NCBI GenBank assembly: GCA_000469685.2
Contig: LS997566.1
Coordinates: 7,112,491 to 7,176,490 of the forward strand
Reading direction: 5' to 3'
Length of the DNA stretch: 64,000 nucleotides
Source of the DNA: Haemonchus contortus
Lineage: Eukaryota; Nematoda; Chromadorea; Rhabditida; Trichostrongylidae
Shown in pieces: positions 47,957-59,304 of this stretch. The notes beneath the pieces are model-generated. The model made no database searches. It was not told where the DNA came from and was given only the letters and a program-made list of their open reading frames with translations. Position 1 is the stretch's first letter. Each line of letters begins with the position of its first letter. The position numbers and the translations under genes are program-made.

Positions 47957-49572
47957 CTAAACACTAATTTTGCGACAATTTTCGAAAATTTACGATCACT
48001 GAGAAGGTAACGGTAGCAGCTTCGTGAAAAGAGGAAGTTAGAAAGGTGAGGCAGATATCTCACAGGATCAAAGTAAGAAAAACCAGTAAAATCCATAATT
48101 TGCTTTATCAGAGAGTATTACACGCATGCTAGCAACATCAAAATCGAATTGATTTTCATTCCAAATAAGTGCATTCACAATTGGGAAACGATAGACGAAA
48201 TTGTTGTTAAGTAAAAACATGGAAAACGTTCTGTCTGACTGACCACAGTTTTGTTCTGTGAGCTTTGCACTCTATTTATCAGCTCCTCCAAAAAGCTCCG
48301 CACCTAAACTACATGAGTAATTGTTGTCTTTTATGAAACAAGTCAACAGCAGCCGATAACTTCAAAAAAAACCTGACTGAGAGATCGTAAGAGAGCAACA
48401 TACAATTATAAGGTTGTAAGCTGAATCAGGCTTTGAACATGTCACTGCTTCTTCTACTTCTAGCACTTCTCTGAAAAGTTCTTACTGACTCCCTATCAAG
48501 ACCGTGTCTCATTAGTGATACAAAAATCTAGGCACCTACTTGTAACTATTGACGTCCTGCTGAAAAGTTGGTGACTCTTTGCGTTTCATTGGTATCGTAG
48601 ATACATCCGGAGCAACCTTATCAGAAGGCTTTCGTGATTCGACGTGAAGCTGCGTTTTTGCCGTTGCGTTGGGCAATACTCCTGCCTGAAGTGCGGAAGT
48701 TGGGTAGTGTTAAACCTAATGGTGCTGACATGAATGGTCATTGGAAGTCACTTTGCCCTGAGATTTATAATTGTTCATATGGGAACCACAAGATTTCTCC
48801 CCACAACCAGACTTCAGATGATCTGGGCAATCCGCCTAGGGAATAGAAAATTCAATAACAAATCGGCTTAAGCAGGTCCAAATCTACTCGTTTTGTTTTG
48901 TGCGCAACAAACACATAATAATCTCGATATGGATTACCCGCTTTCATCAGATGAAGCTGAGAAGTCGAAAAAATGTAAAAAGTAACGGGAAACTTTCGTT
49001 CTTTCGAGGTGACAACTACTACATGGATGGGTAACTAATGGAATTTACGCAGTTTTAAGCTCAAAAGCTGCCTATACGAAACTATACTCAAGTTCTACAA
49101 TTTAGCAGATCGAAAAAACAAGCACGGTCTGCAAATGGGCTGCCCATCAAAGGCTTTGGAAAAACAAGGTAAAGAAATGAAAAGAAACGACCGCTTCGGA
49201 ACAGCTGCCTCGACAGTTTTTTGGCAGCACAATCTGTTCAAACGACTGTAGAATCGGCAATGAAACAAACTTCTTTCGATCATTTTTTTGGAACCTCTGG
49301 TCAATGGGAGTGAATGGTAGAGCTGCCTCTAAGAGATGGTCAAGTCCCCAGTGGAAGAAATAGTCGCAATGTTTCAACATCTGCCGAGCTTATGTTACCC
49401 AGGAAGGGTAGGGAATGTCAAAGCTCTAAAGTGAGAACATTCCACGAGCCAGCAAAAGTCCTGTACCATCCGTTTGGTACAAATCTCAAATCGGAATGAA
49501 TTGGTCTGAACCCATGACAACTTCGAGATACTAAAGCAACAGTTTCATCATACATCGTTGAGGGACCCAAAC

Positions 49573-51112
49573 CTTTGATAATGATTAGGAAAACTGGCTT
49601 CAAAAGCAATAAACTGCAAAATGAAGTCGTACTTTTAACAGATACAAGAGTCTCGATCGATACCAACACTAGCAAGAAGTACTTCTTACAAAAAAGTAAC
49701 TTACGGGCAAATCACCGGCTTTTGTATCTGCTGCAGCATCTTCCAATTCTTTCCTTTCAGTACATGGTGAGCTCCTAAACATCAGCTACGTCCTTACACT
49801 TGAAATTTTACAAGTAATGTGAAGGTGGAAGTTTAGATTACTTACCTTTGTTGGGCATGAATACTGCGAACGAGCGTCTCAAGTGCTCCTGCGACAGCTA
49901 CAGAATTGGGTCTTCGCCTTTGTAGCTCAATAGATTGGAATCCAGGTGAATTGGAAGTACTTCGGGTTACCATCTGTACGATCAGAAGCCTGATGGAAAG
50001 GCTAAGGGCAAAAGACTATCCTACTGACTCATAAATGAGTCACCATTCAGGAGTTTCGCGGCTACCGGCGAAACGAGCCTTCTGACAACTCGTCCGAGAC
50101 GTGCGTAAACTCGACCGGATGTCGCAATTCTTCTACTTCACAGCCACTTATGACGTGTATAGCTAAATGAAAGCATTCTGAAAATCAAGCTGTGAAATTA
50201 CTGAAGATGCTATGAAGTAATTTTCAGTTACATCGTTCACACCTTCGTTAAAACTAGCCATTTCGTGGACGATTTTTCCAGCAGCTGATACGGTAGCGCT
50301 GTAGGTCAGCTTCCAGCACTGAATGATCTACGTACAGAATGTGTTCATTTCAAATGAGGCCTCTTCTGATTCGTCTGCGCTCTCTAGTGGGAATGGTATC
50401 AAATGATTACTGTAGACTTATTCAATCTCAATTCTAATTACTCACGCCTTTCGGATGATGCAGGAGGGTCCCACTGGATCTTGTCTGCAATGCTCCGTAT
50501 ACTGCGATGTCCTCCTAAAGTTAGAAGCATTTTTCGAAAAGAAAACCTTGAAAAGGTTTCTTTATGGTCATTCCTTTACTAAATCAGTGCTATTATACAT
50601 AAAATCGTTCGAAAGTGTGGAGTTGGTTGTGTCTGATTTCAAATTTTTCGCGGCCACTGCCACCATTCGCTCAAATCTCGTCTGAAAGCCGAGTTGGCGT
50701 AACTCGGGTATTCCAGGACGGGGGTGGCCCCTGCTACGGTATAGGTGGGTGGGCGAGTCAGACAGGAATAGGAAATGGGGGAGCCCAACAAATACTTGTA
50801 AAACGGAGCATCCATTTTCACGATTCTCTGACTAGATTAGTTTCGCAGGTCTTGTAGGATGTTAAGGCATTTGGACGAGTAGTCTCGCCGGCCGATCCAT
50901 TCAAGCCTCGAAGGAGGTGGATTCATCAAATGTTAGCCCGTTCGAGGTGTTTAAGAACCATGTTTGTAGTCGTATAAATGAGTTATTCCTAGATCGCCGA
51001 GGTTTATCGAGAAGCGTACACGGAAGCCTCATAATCACAGCTTTAAATGGGTGTCAGCGGATACTCTTACCTGTTGATGTTACATCTCTTCCAACGATGT
51101 GACTTGTTCTAC
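49573..51112 (-). CDS. exon cluster of unknown minus-strand gene, probably the N-terminal part of 39923-47956
   Basis: The family is not recognised. Candidate exons 5' to 3': 51112-51071, about 51040-50904 (MRLPCTLLDKPRRSR...), 50681-50580 (TRFERMVAVAAKNLKS), 50514-50446, 50383-50332, 50298-50243 (SAAGKIVHEMASFNE), 50177-50066 (CFHLAIHVISGCEVEEL), 49959 or 49973-49846 (RRRPNSVAVAGALETLVRS), 49753-49705 and 49613-49573. From 50383 onward phases agree if the acceptor at 49959 is used. A further exon at about 49546-49400 (SISKLSWVQTNSFRFE) follows. Joins between 51112 and 50446 and between 49400 and 47956 are unresolved. Strand, spacing and lack of a stop suggest one gene with the downstream cluster, but two genes cannot be excluded. 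Confidence 0.52.
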
Positions 51113-52635
51113 CTGAATAAGTGCTTATTTCCTTTCTGCTAATTCGGTCATACTTCACGGTTGTGTCAACCCGTCCATTTGGGCAGGGCCGCATCCGCAT
51201 GGTTGTCTTGCGGTTAGCACCTAACTACATTACTACCAGTGCGTTTGTGGTACTGAAGCGTCACACATTTTCTGGGGTCCCATCTGATTATTCTCTATGA
51301 GGCCCTTTTCCACACACCCTGATCAATTACCCAACATTTTCGTGTGGTCCCAGAATATTGCTCAAATTTCGACAAAAGATCGGTCGAAAGGGTGATATTT
51401 CATTACAAAGGTCCTTTCCATGAAAAGCTGGAAGAGGTGGGATGGTCTTGTGTGGAACTTCAGCAGAACTACTATATCGCAAATTCTATTATTTCCTAGT
51501 GTGGCTCCCCTCTGGGACGGATCGAGGCAACAGCGCCTTTGATTATTTCTATAGCTCAAAGTAGCTTATTGTAGTAGCTTATATTGCAGATTACTTACAT
51601 GTAACAACAAATTCAAGCAATATTCATTTTTATTTCTTATTGCAAAGAGCAGGAAAGATAGGCAATATAGACCATACGAGCTGGGGAAACCATTGTATAT
51701 GATGGGTACCCGAAGACCCCTGGGAAGCGGAGAAATTCTCATTGTGTGTGTGTGTAAAGTGGAAAGATAACAGAATAACATTAAAATGAGGTCATGGTGG
51801 AAAACATTCGCCTACATACATACAATTACGGTAAGACAAAGTTATGAAAGAACAAAAAAAAACAATCAACTATTATTCACAAGGAAAAATTAGCTGGATC
51901 ACACTAATGTAATAAATTTAAAGCAGAATTTCACCTAAGCAGACATTTATTGAAATTCGTAGGAAAAATGAAAGTAGAAGAAGTGAAATGATGTGAGAAA
52001 GAATTTTGGTTGATTCATTCAGGACTCGTCCACGGGAATGTTCACCCATAAATTGCTACATTGGTATTTCATAAAAACACTTTTTCCATAGAGAAATTGC
52101 TAATTTTTCATCTTATCCATAGCTGGGCCGCCTAGGATGCCCTGTACAAGGGGATGTTGGCCACGCCCTCCTGTCCCATTATGTCCTATTTCTCATGTCA
52201 ATTGCTCACTGAGCTGGGATCCACAAATCTAAAACTGTGCTCTCACAGTGTAATTCTAATATTCTGGTAATTATGGAGCCAGTTGCAATCTAGTAATACT
52301 GCTTGCTTCGAATAAAATGTCATTTGAAATAAAGTACATTTCAACGACAAGTGGAATGTTCAAATACACGGTGCCCAAGTAGTGTTTGGCCACGCCCCTC
52401 GCCTAACTCCGCCCATAAAAGTGTGAGCATTCCCATGGATGAGACCTGTGAGATGGTTATTCCTTCTTGAGAAGCAAGAAGAAGGAACAGGGGATGGCAG
52501 TTCCAACCAGATTGGGTGGTCATTGGACGAGTTAGTTTGGTTTTGGTTCCTTCTTCTGATAATAAATGCACATTGGGATAGCTGGGATTTCATAGACCAA
52601 TGAAATCGATCTCTAAGATGTTCAACTTCTTCTGA

Positions 52636-55600
52636 TCACATAAATTTCTTCGTGATGTTCATAATACGGTGAAAGCCCTGTTTAAGTCTTGAGGTGTGCA
52701 GATGGGGACGTGGAGATTTGATTGTCCGCCTTCCTTCGAGTGCAGCGAGAATGGCTGAGTCGAACATCTGAAATCTCAAAGGGAACTTGGCAGTTGAACT
52801 TCTAAAATCTCAATAGGATTTTGATAGTTGGCTCATGGGACATCTATCATTTCTGCGATCACAAAGAGCATCTTTCCCTACTTTCGATACAGCCGAATTG
52901 GCGCTCTTTGTGGTCTCAGAAGGTTTCTGGAAGGGCACACAAACTTTGAGATAAGTTTGATCCGGCTTGTTCAAGGTTTGTTAACCTTTCAAGATCCATA
53001 CCTGCTTTAGATTATGCTGGGTGAGGGCGGAGCATTCGAAAAACTCCGCCCCAATTTGTGAAGCGAGTTGTCGTCCTTTTGCCGTAGAAACAGTATCCTT
53101 TGAAGTTTGCCATCGCAGGTCAACTTGTGTCCCGACAAGCAGCACTAAAACCTCGTGTGCCGATAGTTGTCAGTACAGTATCTGCACCTGATCAATCACC
53201 ATTCTCACCTTGCGCTACAGGATTTCCACGATTAATCTCAGGAAGCCAATGAGCGGAAATTTCAGCGAATGATTGTGGATCAACGACCGAATAGACGATC
53301 ACGAATACGTCGGCATCCGGATATGAAAGGGGGCGGAGGGTGTCAAATGATGACTGAAATTGAATTGTCTAAAAATCACAAAACTTCATCATCCTAATAG
53401 CTTTTTATGGTAAACATACTTTACCATGAAACCTCTACTCACAGGAATTACATTTTGTTAATTTCAAGGAAATGCAACGAAAAAAAACCATAAAAAAAGT
53501 GTAAAAAAAAGCAAGTACAAAAATATTGCTGCTCGAACGGCTTTACAAAAAAGAATGCAAAATTGCAAAAATTAGAAAGAACAGAGTGAAAAAACCCGCA
53601 AAAGCTACCTATAGGTGTAAAACTTTGATAAAAACTATAAGTAGACATAGATAACAAATTTTCGTTAAACATTTTGTCTTGAGAGTAGCGCTCCAAAAGT
53701 ACCCAAAAACCTCTTTAGAAAAATCAAGCTCTTGCTAATGTCTACATATGCTGGTCAGATTTGTTTGAACATCTATTATGCACCCGTTGACATTGGTGTG
53801 TCAATTAGAAAGCTGTCATCGATGGTTCTGCTGCTTTTGTCCGACGGTTGTCGTTGATCAGACAGATTTAGCCGCCCTCAGCAAATCAGTCTCAGAACAA
53901 CACTCATTCAGAGCTATGGTCCTTTTTCTCTTCACAGCCGTACTGTGTAGCATTTCAGTGAATGCGTGAGTCCACAATTTGTTCTGTAATTCTTTGCCTA
54001 ACGAGTTACTTGCCACTTCGAGAATTCACCCCTAATCCACCATGATTTCTCGTGCCGACTTTCTTTTCGAAAACACTCCCAAGAGTTGTCGTGGCTCGAT
54101 GTGTTGCTACTATGCCACTTCTATTCAAAATTTTTAGAATTTTAATTTAATGACAACGCAGATTACGGACGAGTAGGGTAAAGGGTGGAGGAACCCTTTT
54201 AGCTCGTGAGATGGTTCTCTTCCGATCCGACCTCGCGTTTTCTTGTGAAAGATTAGCCGGTAACAGAGCAGAATGAAAGAGACGATTTGCAGATTCTCAC
54301 TTTTCAAATCACATCATAGCTTTGGCCAAAACGCCTTCGAGTTCTACCACGGCTGTGAACGAATATCGAGTGTAAGGCGTACTCCAGAGGGCAGCTTAAA
54401 TTAAGCAGTCGTATGATATCTTAAGTGAGAGAACAAGAGAGAATATTAGAAGAGCTCTCTCTTTGAATATTCGTTCTAGTTCTCTCATTCATGATATCGT
54501 ACAAGGGTGACCTTCCTGTAACACCATTACTCATGTACAGATCGAGTTATTGATAATCTGATACGAGCGATATATCATCCCATAGATAGCTACTATACTA
54601 GTAGTATATAGTAAGGTCCCACGAACAGTTGGCCTAGTGTAATCGAGAAAACAAATAGTCCTCAAAGACCTGCCATTATGTGGTGTCACTTCAAATTTGT
54701 CGCCACTTTTCAGCTCACACTATCCCCGTTTTTTCTATCAAACCAATACGACGACCTCAGACGTCCAGTCGGTGCCATTCAGTCATCAAAAAACCGTCAA
54801 CGACCTGTCATATATAAAAGCAATTGGGCCGCTGGCGAGAGTCATCAAAAATTTCAGTAAGTTTTATTTCATTGGTCCAATTTTAGGACTACAGCTAGGG
54901 AAATAACTCTCAACAAGGCGCCTATTACTCAAAAAATGTCAAATCAAAGGCAGTAATTAAATAGTTAATAATAAAAACTTCAAGAAATAAACTAAAACGA
55001 AGATTTGGAGAATGGAAAGTGCATAGCTAGGATGTCGTACTTTGTAGCAGTAGTAAGAAGCTTAAAGATGATTTATGATATAATTACCGACTCACTTTTT
55101 TGAGTATACCTTTCTCAACATTATATGTACCACTATGAACACTATATCTTGTTTGGAATGAAAACCACCATTTTTGACCCCAAAAATGAAAATCCTTACT
55201 CGATGTCCTGTTGGGTACAACCTTTCTACAGCAAGTTACACTTGCTGCTCAAAGTGAGTACGAGAAGTAGTTGTTGCTTGAGGATGAGGAACAAACTGAT
55301 CTGCCTACAGTGGGTAAAATCAGGAAACCTCGAAGAATCCTTTAACTTTCACAAGGAGGCCTCTGGAAAAACCCCAGAGCACATAAAATTGCAACGAATT
55401 TAACAGAGACCCCTATGAGAATCCCAATCACATGTTCCATCTCGATTGCGGTTGTTCGTTTGAGAGCTATAAATTCTCAAAACTGCAGTTCGTTGGTCGC
55501 GGTACTCAGGTCGATTTCTGATGATACGGCTATAAACTAAGGTTTATAGTCGATCGTGAATTCCCGAACTGCGTAACATCAAAGTCTTTTCGAACGCACG

Positions 55601-56956
55601 ACCCCCTTCCTTTTTTAATGATTTGAGGTGACTTCATTAAAACTGTAGCTACTATAAAACAGTCGTCCGAAATCTAGTTTCATAAAAATGTTAGGCGACC
55701 TTTATAACCCCCACTCAGCCACTTTTGAACGAGTTTATCGCCTATTAAGTTTCTTGATAGAATAGTTTTTCTAGTTTCAAGTAACTAAACAAGGTAAATG
55801 ATGGGAAAAACAAAATAAATGTATTATACTATATAATAAATAATTCAAGCCACATGGTAATGGATTGCAATAGTTGAAAGAGAAGTTAACTCACCTGTCC
55901 TGCAGTGTCGCATAATTGAAGCCGAATAGGTTTCTTATCCACGCGAACCACAACTTAAATGAAAAGAATATGGTAGTAGAAGTAATTATGTGATTCATTT
56001 CTACAGTAGTACCCAAATTCAGTAATGAATCTGTCTCTTTTCATATTCTCTGACAGCCAGTATCCAAACAGATGGTAATTATGAAGGTAGGAAACTCACA
56101 GAAGTGTCTGGGTTTTGCTAAAAAGGAAGTAGGAACGGATACAGTTCCATCGGGTGAATCCAGGCTTTATCCTATGATTTTCCAGTACCTTACCCAGACA
56201 TCCAGTAAATGCAGTTATAGGGTCAAATCTCGAAAAAGGAAGAATGAACGAAGACGTTCACGGAGAAAAGGGTGCGAGTGGTTCTTAAGTGCGGTGGCTT
56301 CTTTAACTCATTACATGTAGAAAGCCGACTCACTCTCTCCAGTGCTACTATGATGACGAGAAACAGCGGGGTGTGTGCCCCCCCCCCCCCCGAAAACTGT
56401 TCGATAACCAGAACTACTATTTTCTTTTCTGTGTAAGGCTACTGCTTACCCATGCATATTTGATGAGTGAACTGCTCGATTCCTTCACAAAAGTCCCTTT
56501 CTAACTCCAAAAAAGGAGGTGGGTGGGTGGAGAGTCGTTATTAGTCTCCACTGCTTCTACTATAAGAAGATGGAAAGACATGATTAATGACGATAATGTT
56601 AATAGCGTTGCACATTGGGAGGACTCAGGAATCAAGTGTAGCCCATATCACTCAAGTAGGAGCCTCAGGCCTCTTCATGGTCAATTACTGGGTGCCATCG
56701 AGTGATCCCATCCCTAACTCAACGGTTCAAGGCGCACGGCGCATTCTGCCACTTTCCTCCCCTTTGATTCCTTTCGCTCGCTCATTCCCCAAACTTCCAT
56801 GATTGAATAGAATTTACCTGAGTAATTATCGAATGCCGTTGGAACATAATTTTGAGGATAGCCGTTTGTAGTGTAGGAAACGATCAACGACGTTTTCCCT
56901 ACAGCTGCATCACCCACCAGAACACATTTCAGTGTCCGGACCGGTTCGTCGGTCAT
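52636..56956 (-). CDS. chw-1: Rho-family GTPase, RhoU/RhoV (Wrch/Chp) type, CHW-1 orthologue
   Basis: Five exons with correct splice sites and phases: 56956-56818, 55953-55895, 53353-53209, 53144-53002 and 52767-52636, giving 205 residues. The product is a small GTP-binding switch; the worm orthologue acts with other Rho GTPases in axon guidance and cell polarity. Motifs: P-loop GDAAVGKT (15-22), switch I PTAFDNYS, switch [15 protein letters not shown] (D62, Q66), guanine motif TQVD (120-123) and ECSALTQ. TQVD rather than TKxD, and the YTTNGYP block after the P-loop, mark the RhoU/V branch. Alanine stands at the Ras Gly12 position, and Ser-Ser follows the Gln61 equivalent. There is no vertebrate-style proline-rich N-terminus. 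The C-terminus ends NITKKFM with no CAAX box or terminal cysteines. A leader acceptor directly abuts the ATG. The second intron (53354-55894) is 2.5 kb. Confidence 0.94.
54410..54501. repeat. imperfect hairpin, about 36-bp arms
   Basis: GTATGATATC...GTGAGAGAAC...AGAATATT at 54410-54446 pairs with AATATTCGTTCTAG...CTCTC...GATATCGTAC at 54466-54501, with a loop of about 19 bases. It lies in the large second intron of chw-1. The size fits a short foldback element or a microRNA-like hairpin; mismatches are spread along the stem. Confidence 0.6.
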
Positions 56957-56962
56957 CTGAAA
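56957..56962 (-). promoter_or_regulatory. probable spliced-leader acceptor of chw-1
   Basis: On the minus strand TTTTTCAG is followed immediately by the ATG at 56956. A splice acceptor touching the start codon, with no in-phase exon upstream, is the normal sign of leader trans-splicing in nematodes; a 5' UTR intron is the alternative. Confidence 0.5.
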
Positions 56963-58559
56963 AATAAATGTTGACAAGCTTGAAAGTGAACGAATGTCAA
57001 TAAGGGTTTTTTTCGACGGAACAGGAACACGAGTGAAAAAATCGGAGACGTCTATCACAAAAAATCGAGTCAAAAACCTTCGTCTCTTGAAAGAAACGGT
57101 CATATTCTTGAAAACTGAAGGATCCACTACTACTACTAATTGAACTACTACTACAGTATCAAGGTGAAAACCCTTTTTCAATGCATTACCTAGTGACCAA
57201 GAATATGTATTAGGGGGAAATGCAGTTGATGCTCACTAAAGGCGATTGGATGGTCTCCATCATGTAGTGGAGAAAGCAAACTATCCTGGGAGCAGGGGTA
57301 CACTGATTCAATTCCCACCGAAATCATGCCTTACACTTTCAAGAAAAAAAAACAAAGTCAAAAATAACATGATAAAAAGAAAAATTTTAGTAACAGTCTC
57401 TGGAGTAGAGAAATAAAGTAAATAGAAGCAGTAAAATGTTGCTAAATATAAATGTGTAATAAGACTCAATTTAGATGGAGAACTAAAATACCCTTTTCGA
57501 TCTGTTGCCATCTATTGCCCTGACTCCTCCGAAAAATTATTTTAGCAGATTAAGAACAATAATTTAATAAATCAACTTAACACAGGAAATATCAATAACA
57601 CAGAAAATATCAATTTCAATCAAATACGAGATTAAGAGTGAATCGTTCGATAGAAGTGATGTTGGGAATTATTATAAGGATTTTTCCACAACTTGTCGGG
57701 AATTGTGGAGAGAGAGAGGATATTAAGGGAGTTGACAATCCAGTCGGTGGGTGGCAATTTTTAGAAAAACTGCTAAGTGGAATACATAATGTGGGGAACG
57801 ATATTCCAGTTTCACTTGGCCTACCGCAGTGGAGACGCCTGAGTGATTAGGATCGTTGTCGGCTAATCAAATCTCCTGATCAATTGGGAAAGATCTTAGA
57901 TCCTCGAAAACCTGGGTATCATAAGATTTCCTTTGTGGAAAGCCTTCTCCGAAGTACATACCTTGTCGCAACTGGAATGAACTTGGTGCAGAAGGATGAA
58001 CAGGAAGGCTTTGCTTCATTCCACATTCTGGGGGCAGCACTTACAGAGCACGACCTCCTTTTTCATGCCGTCATTGGTGGAATGGTGCCTTTTTGAAGGG
58101 CACGGTTATAGGCATTGGGATGTGGGAGGAATATTACTTTCCAGGTAGCGAAAGAAATACGAGAAAGAGTTATTGGAGCAATGAAAAGGCTAGTACTGCA
58201 TGACGAATTTCCTGTAGTTTTGTGATAAGCGAACAGCGAAAACGCTATTGTTCTTCGCTAGTTTCTATGAGCAACACGAATACGACATTCTCTTTTCAAG
58301 TACCTTACTGGCATAATGGGGTACATGAAAGGAAGGGACATCTCAAGTCGTTTCGTAGCTTATTGAAGAAGTTCAAGTCGTCGCAAGCTTCTCCTTTGAG
58401 GGTAGGGAGAGTCGTCCTGAGATTCACTGAAGTCGCATGCTTCTCCTCTGAGAGCAGCGAGGGTCGTCCTGAGCCTCGTTTTAACTTAATCTTGGTAAAA
58501 GAGTGACCTCACGAATGATAAACTTCGAAAGTTCTTCCGTTCTTGTTACAGCTTGTTCT

Positions 58560-58745
58560 TGTTATGCGCCACACATTCGACTTCCATTCGGAATCGTAAT
58601 GGCGTTTCGTATGCGTATCTGACTTCTACAACGGTCCTGCAGTGGCCAGCACTTTAAAAGTCAGTGCTTTAATTCTCCCCGTCCAGTATAGTATACGACC
58701 CTGAGGAATGGATAGCTTCATTGGTTTGGGTGGGTATAAGTCTGA
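58560..58745 (-). mobile_element. tRNA-derived SINE fragment, minus
   Basis: ATGCGCCACACATTCGACTT, CCATTCGGAATCGTAATGGC and GTCAGTGCTTTAATTCTCCC appear in the reversed family order, followed by the complement of the GTAAATTGG..CCAACC region. The B-box end is strongly diverged. Confidence 0.65.
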
Positions 58746-59271
58746 ACTTCGATTTCCTCACCACGCATATGGTAGTGCTCCATGAGGCGTTGCAAACCCT
58801 CAGTTTGAATGCGACTATAGGCCCCTATTTGGTCCCATTATAGAATTCGTGTTTTTCATCGTTTCTAACTAGGCCAGCACCGAACGTGTCTCCCCTGATG
58901 CAGAACTTCATTGTTCTTGGCGGGGTCCGGTCAGAAAGATCTCTTTGAAGTTCTCGGCTTCGTTAGTGGGTGCATATATACCACTTGCATATGGTCAGCA
59001 GATGGGCGAGCAGAACAAAAAGCTGCACTCAGCATCAGAGCGTTGATATTCGAAGCGAGCTGGAGCTTATTCCAGAAGAGCCTGAGCCTCACTATGCAAT
59101 AAAACATGGCCACTTCGAAGGATATGTAGACAGCTTGATGGCTTAGGACTCTCCAAACCTTAGGCACAGGTATCAAGAAATCCCGATCACATGGGTCTGG
59201 CTAGAATAGAAATGTAGGAAGGCCGTTTGTGGAAAAAATCGGGTGCACAAGAGACAAAAATAATAACAGCC

Positions 59272-59272
<1 letters not shown>

Positions 59273-59302
<30 letters not shown>
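59273..59302. repeat. (CAA)n microsatellite
   Basis: About ten CAA/ACA units run in a row, with a few imperfect units just before (AATAATAACAGCCACAAC). Confidence 0.95.
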
Positions 59303-59304
<2 letters not shown>

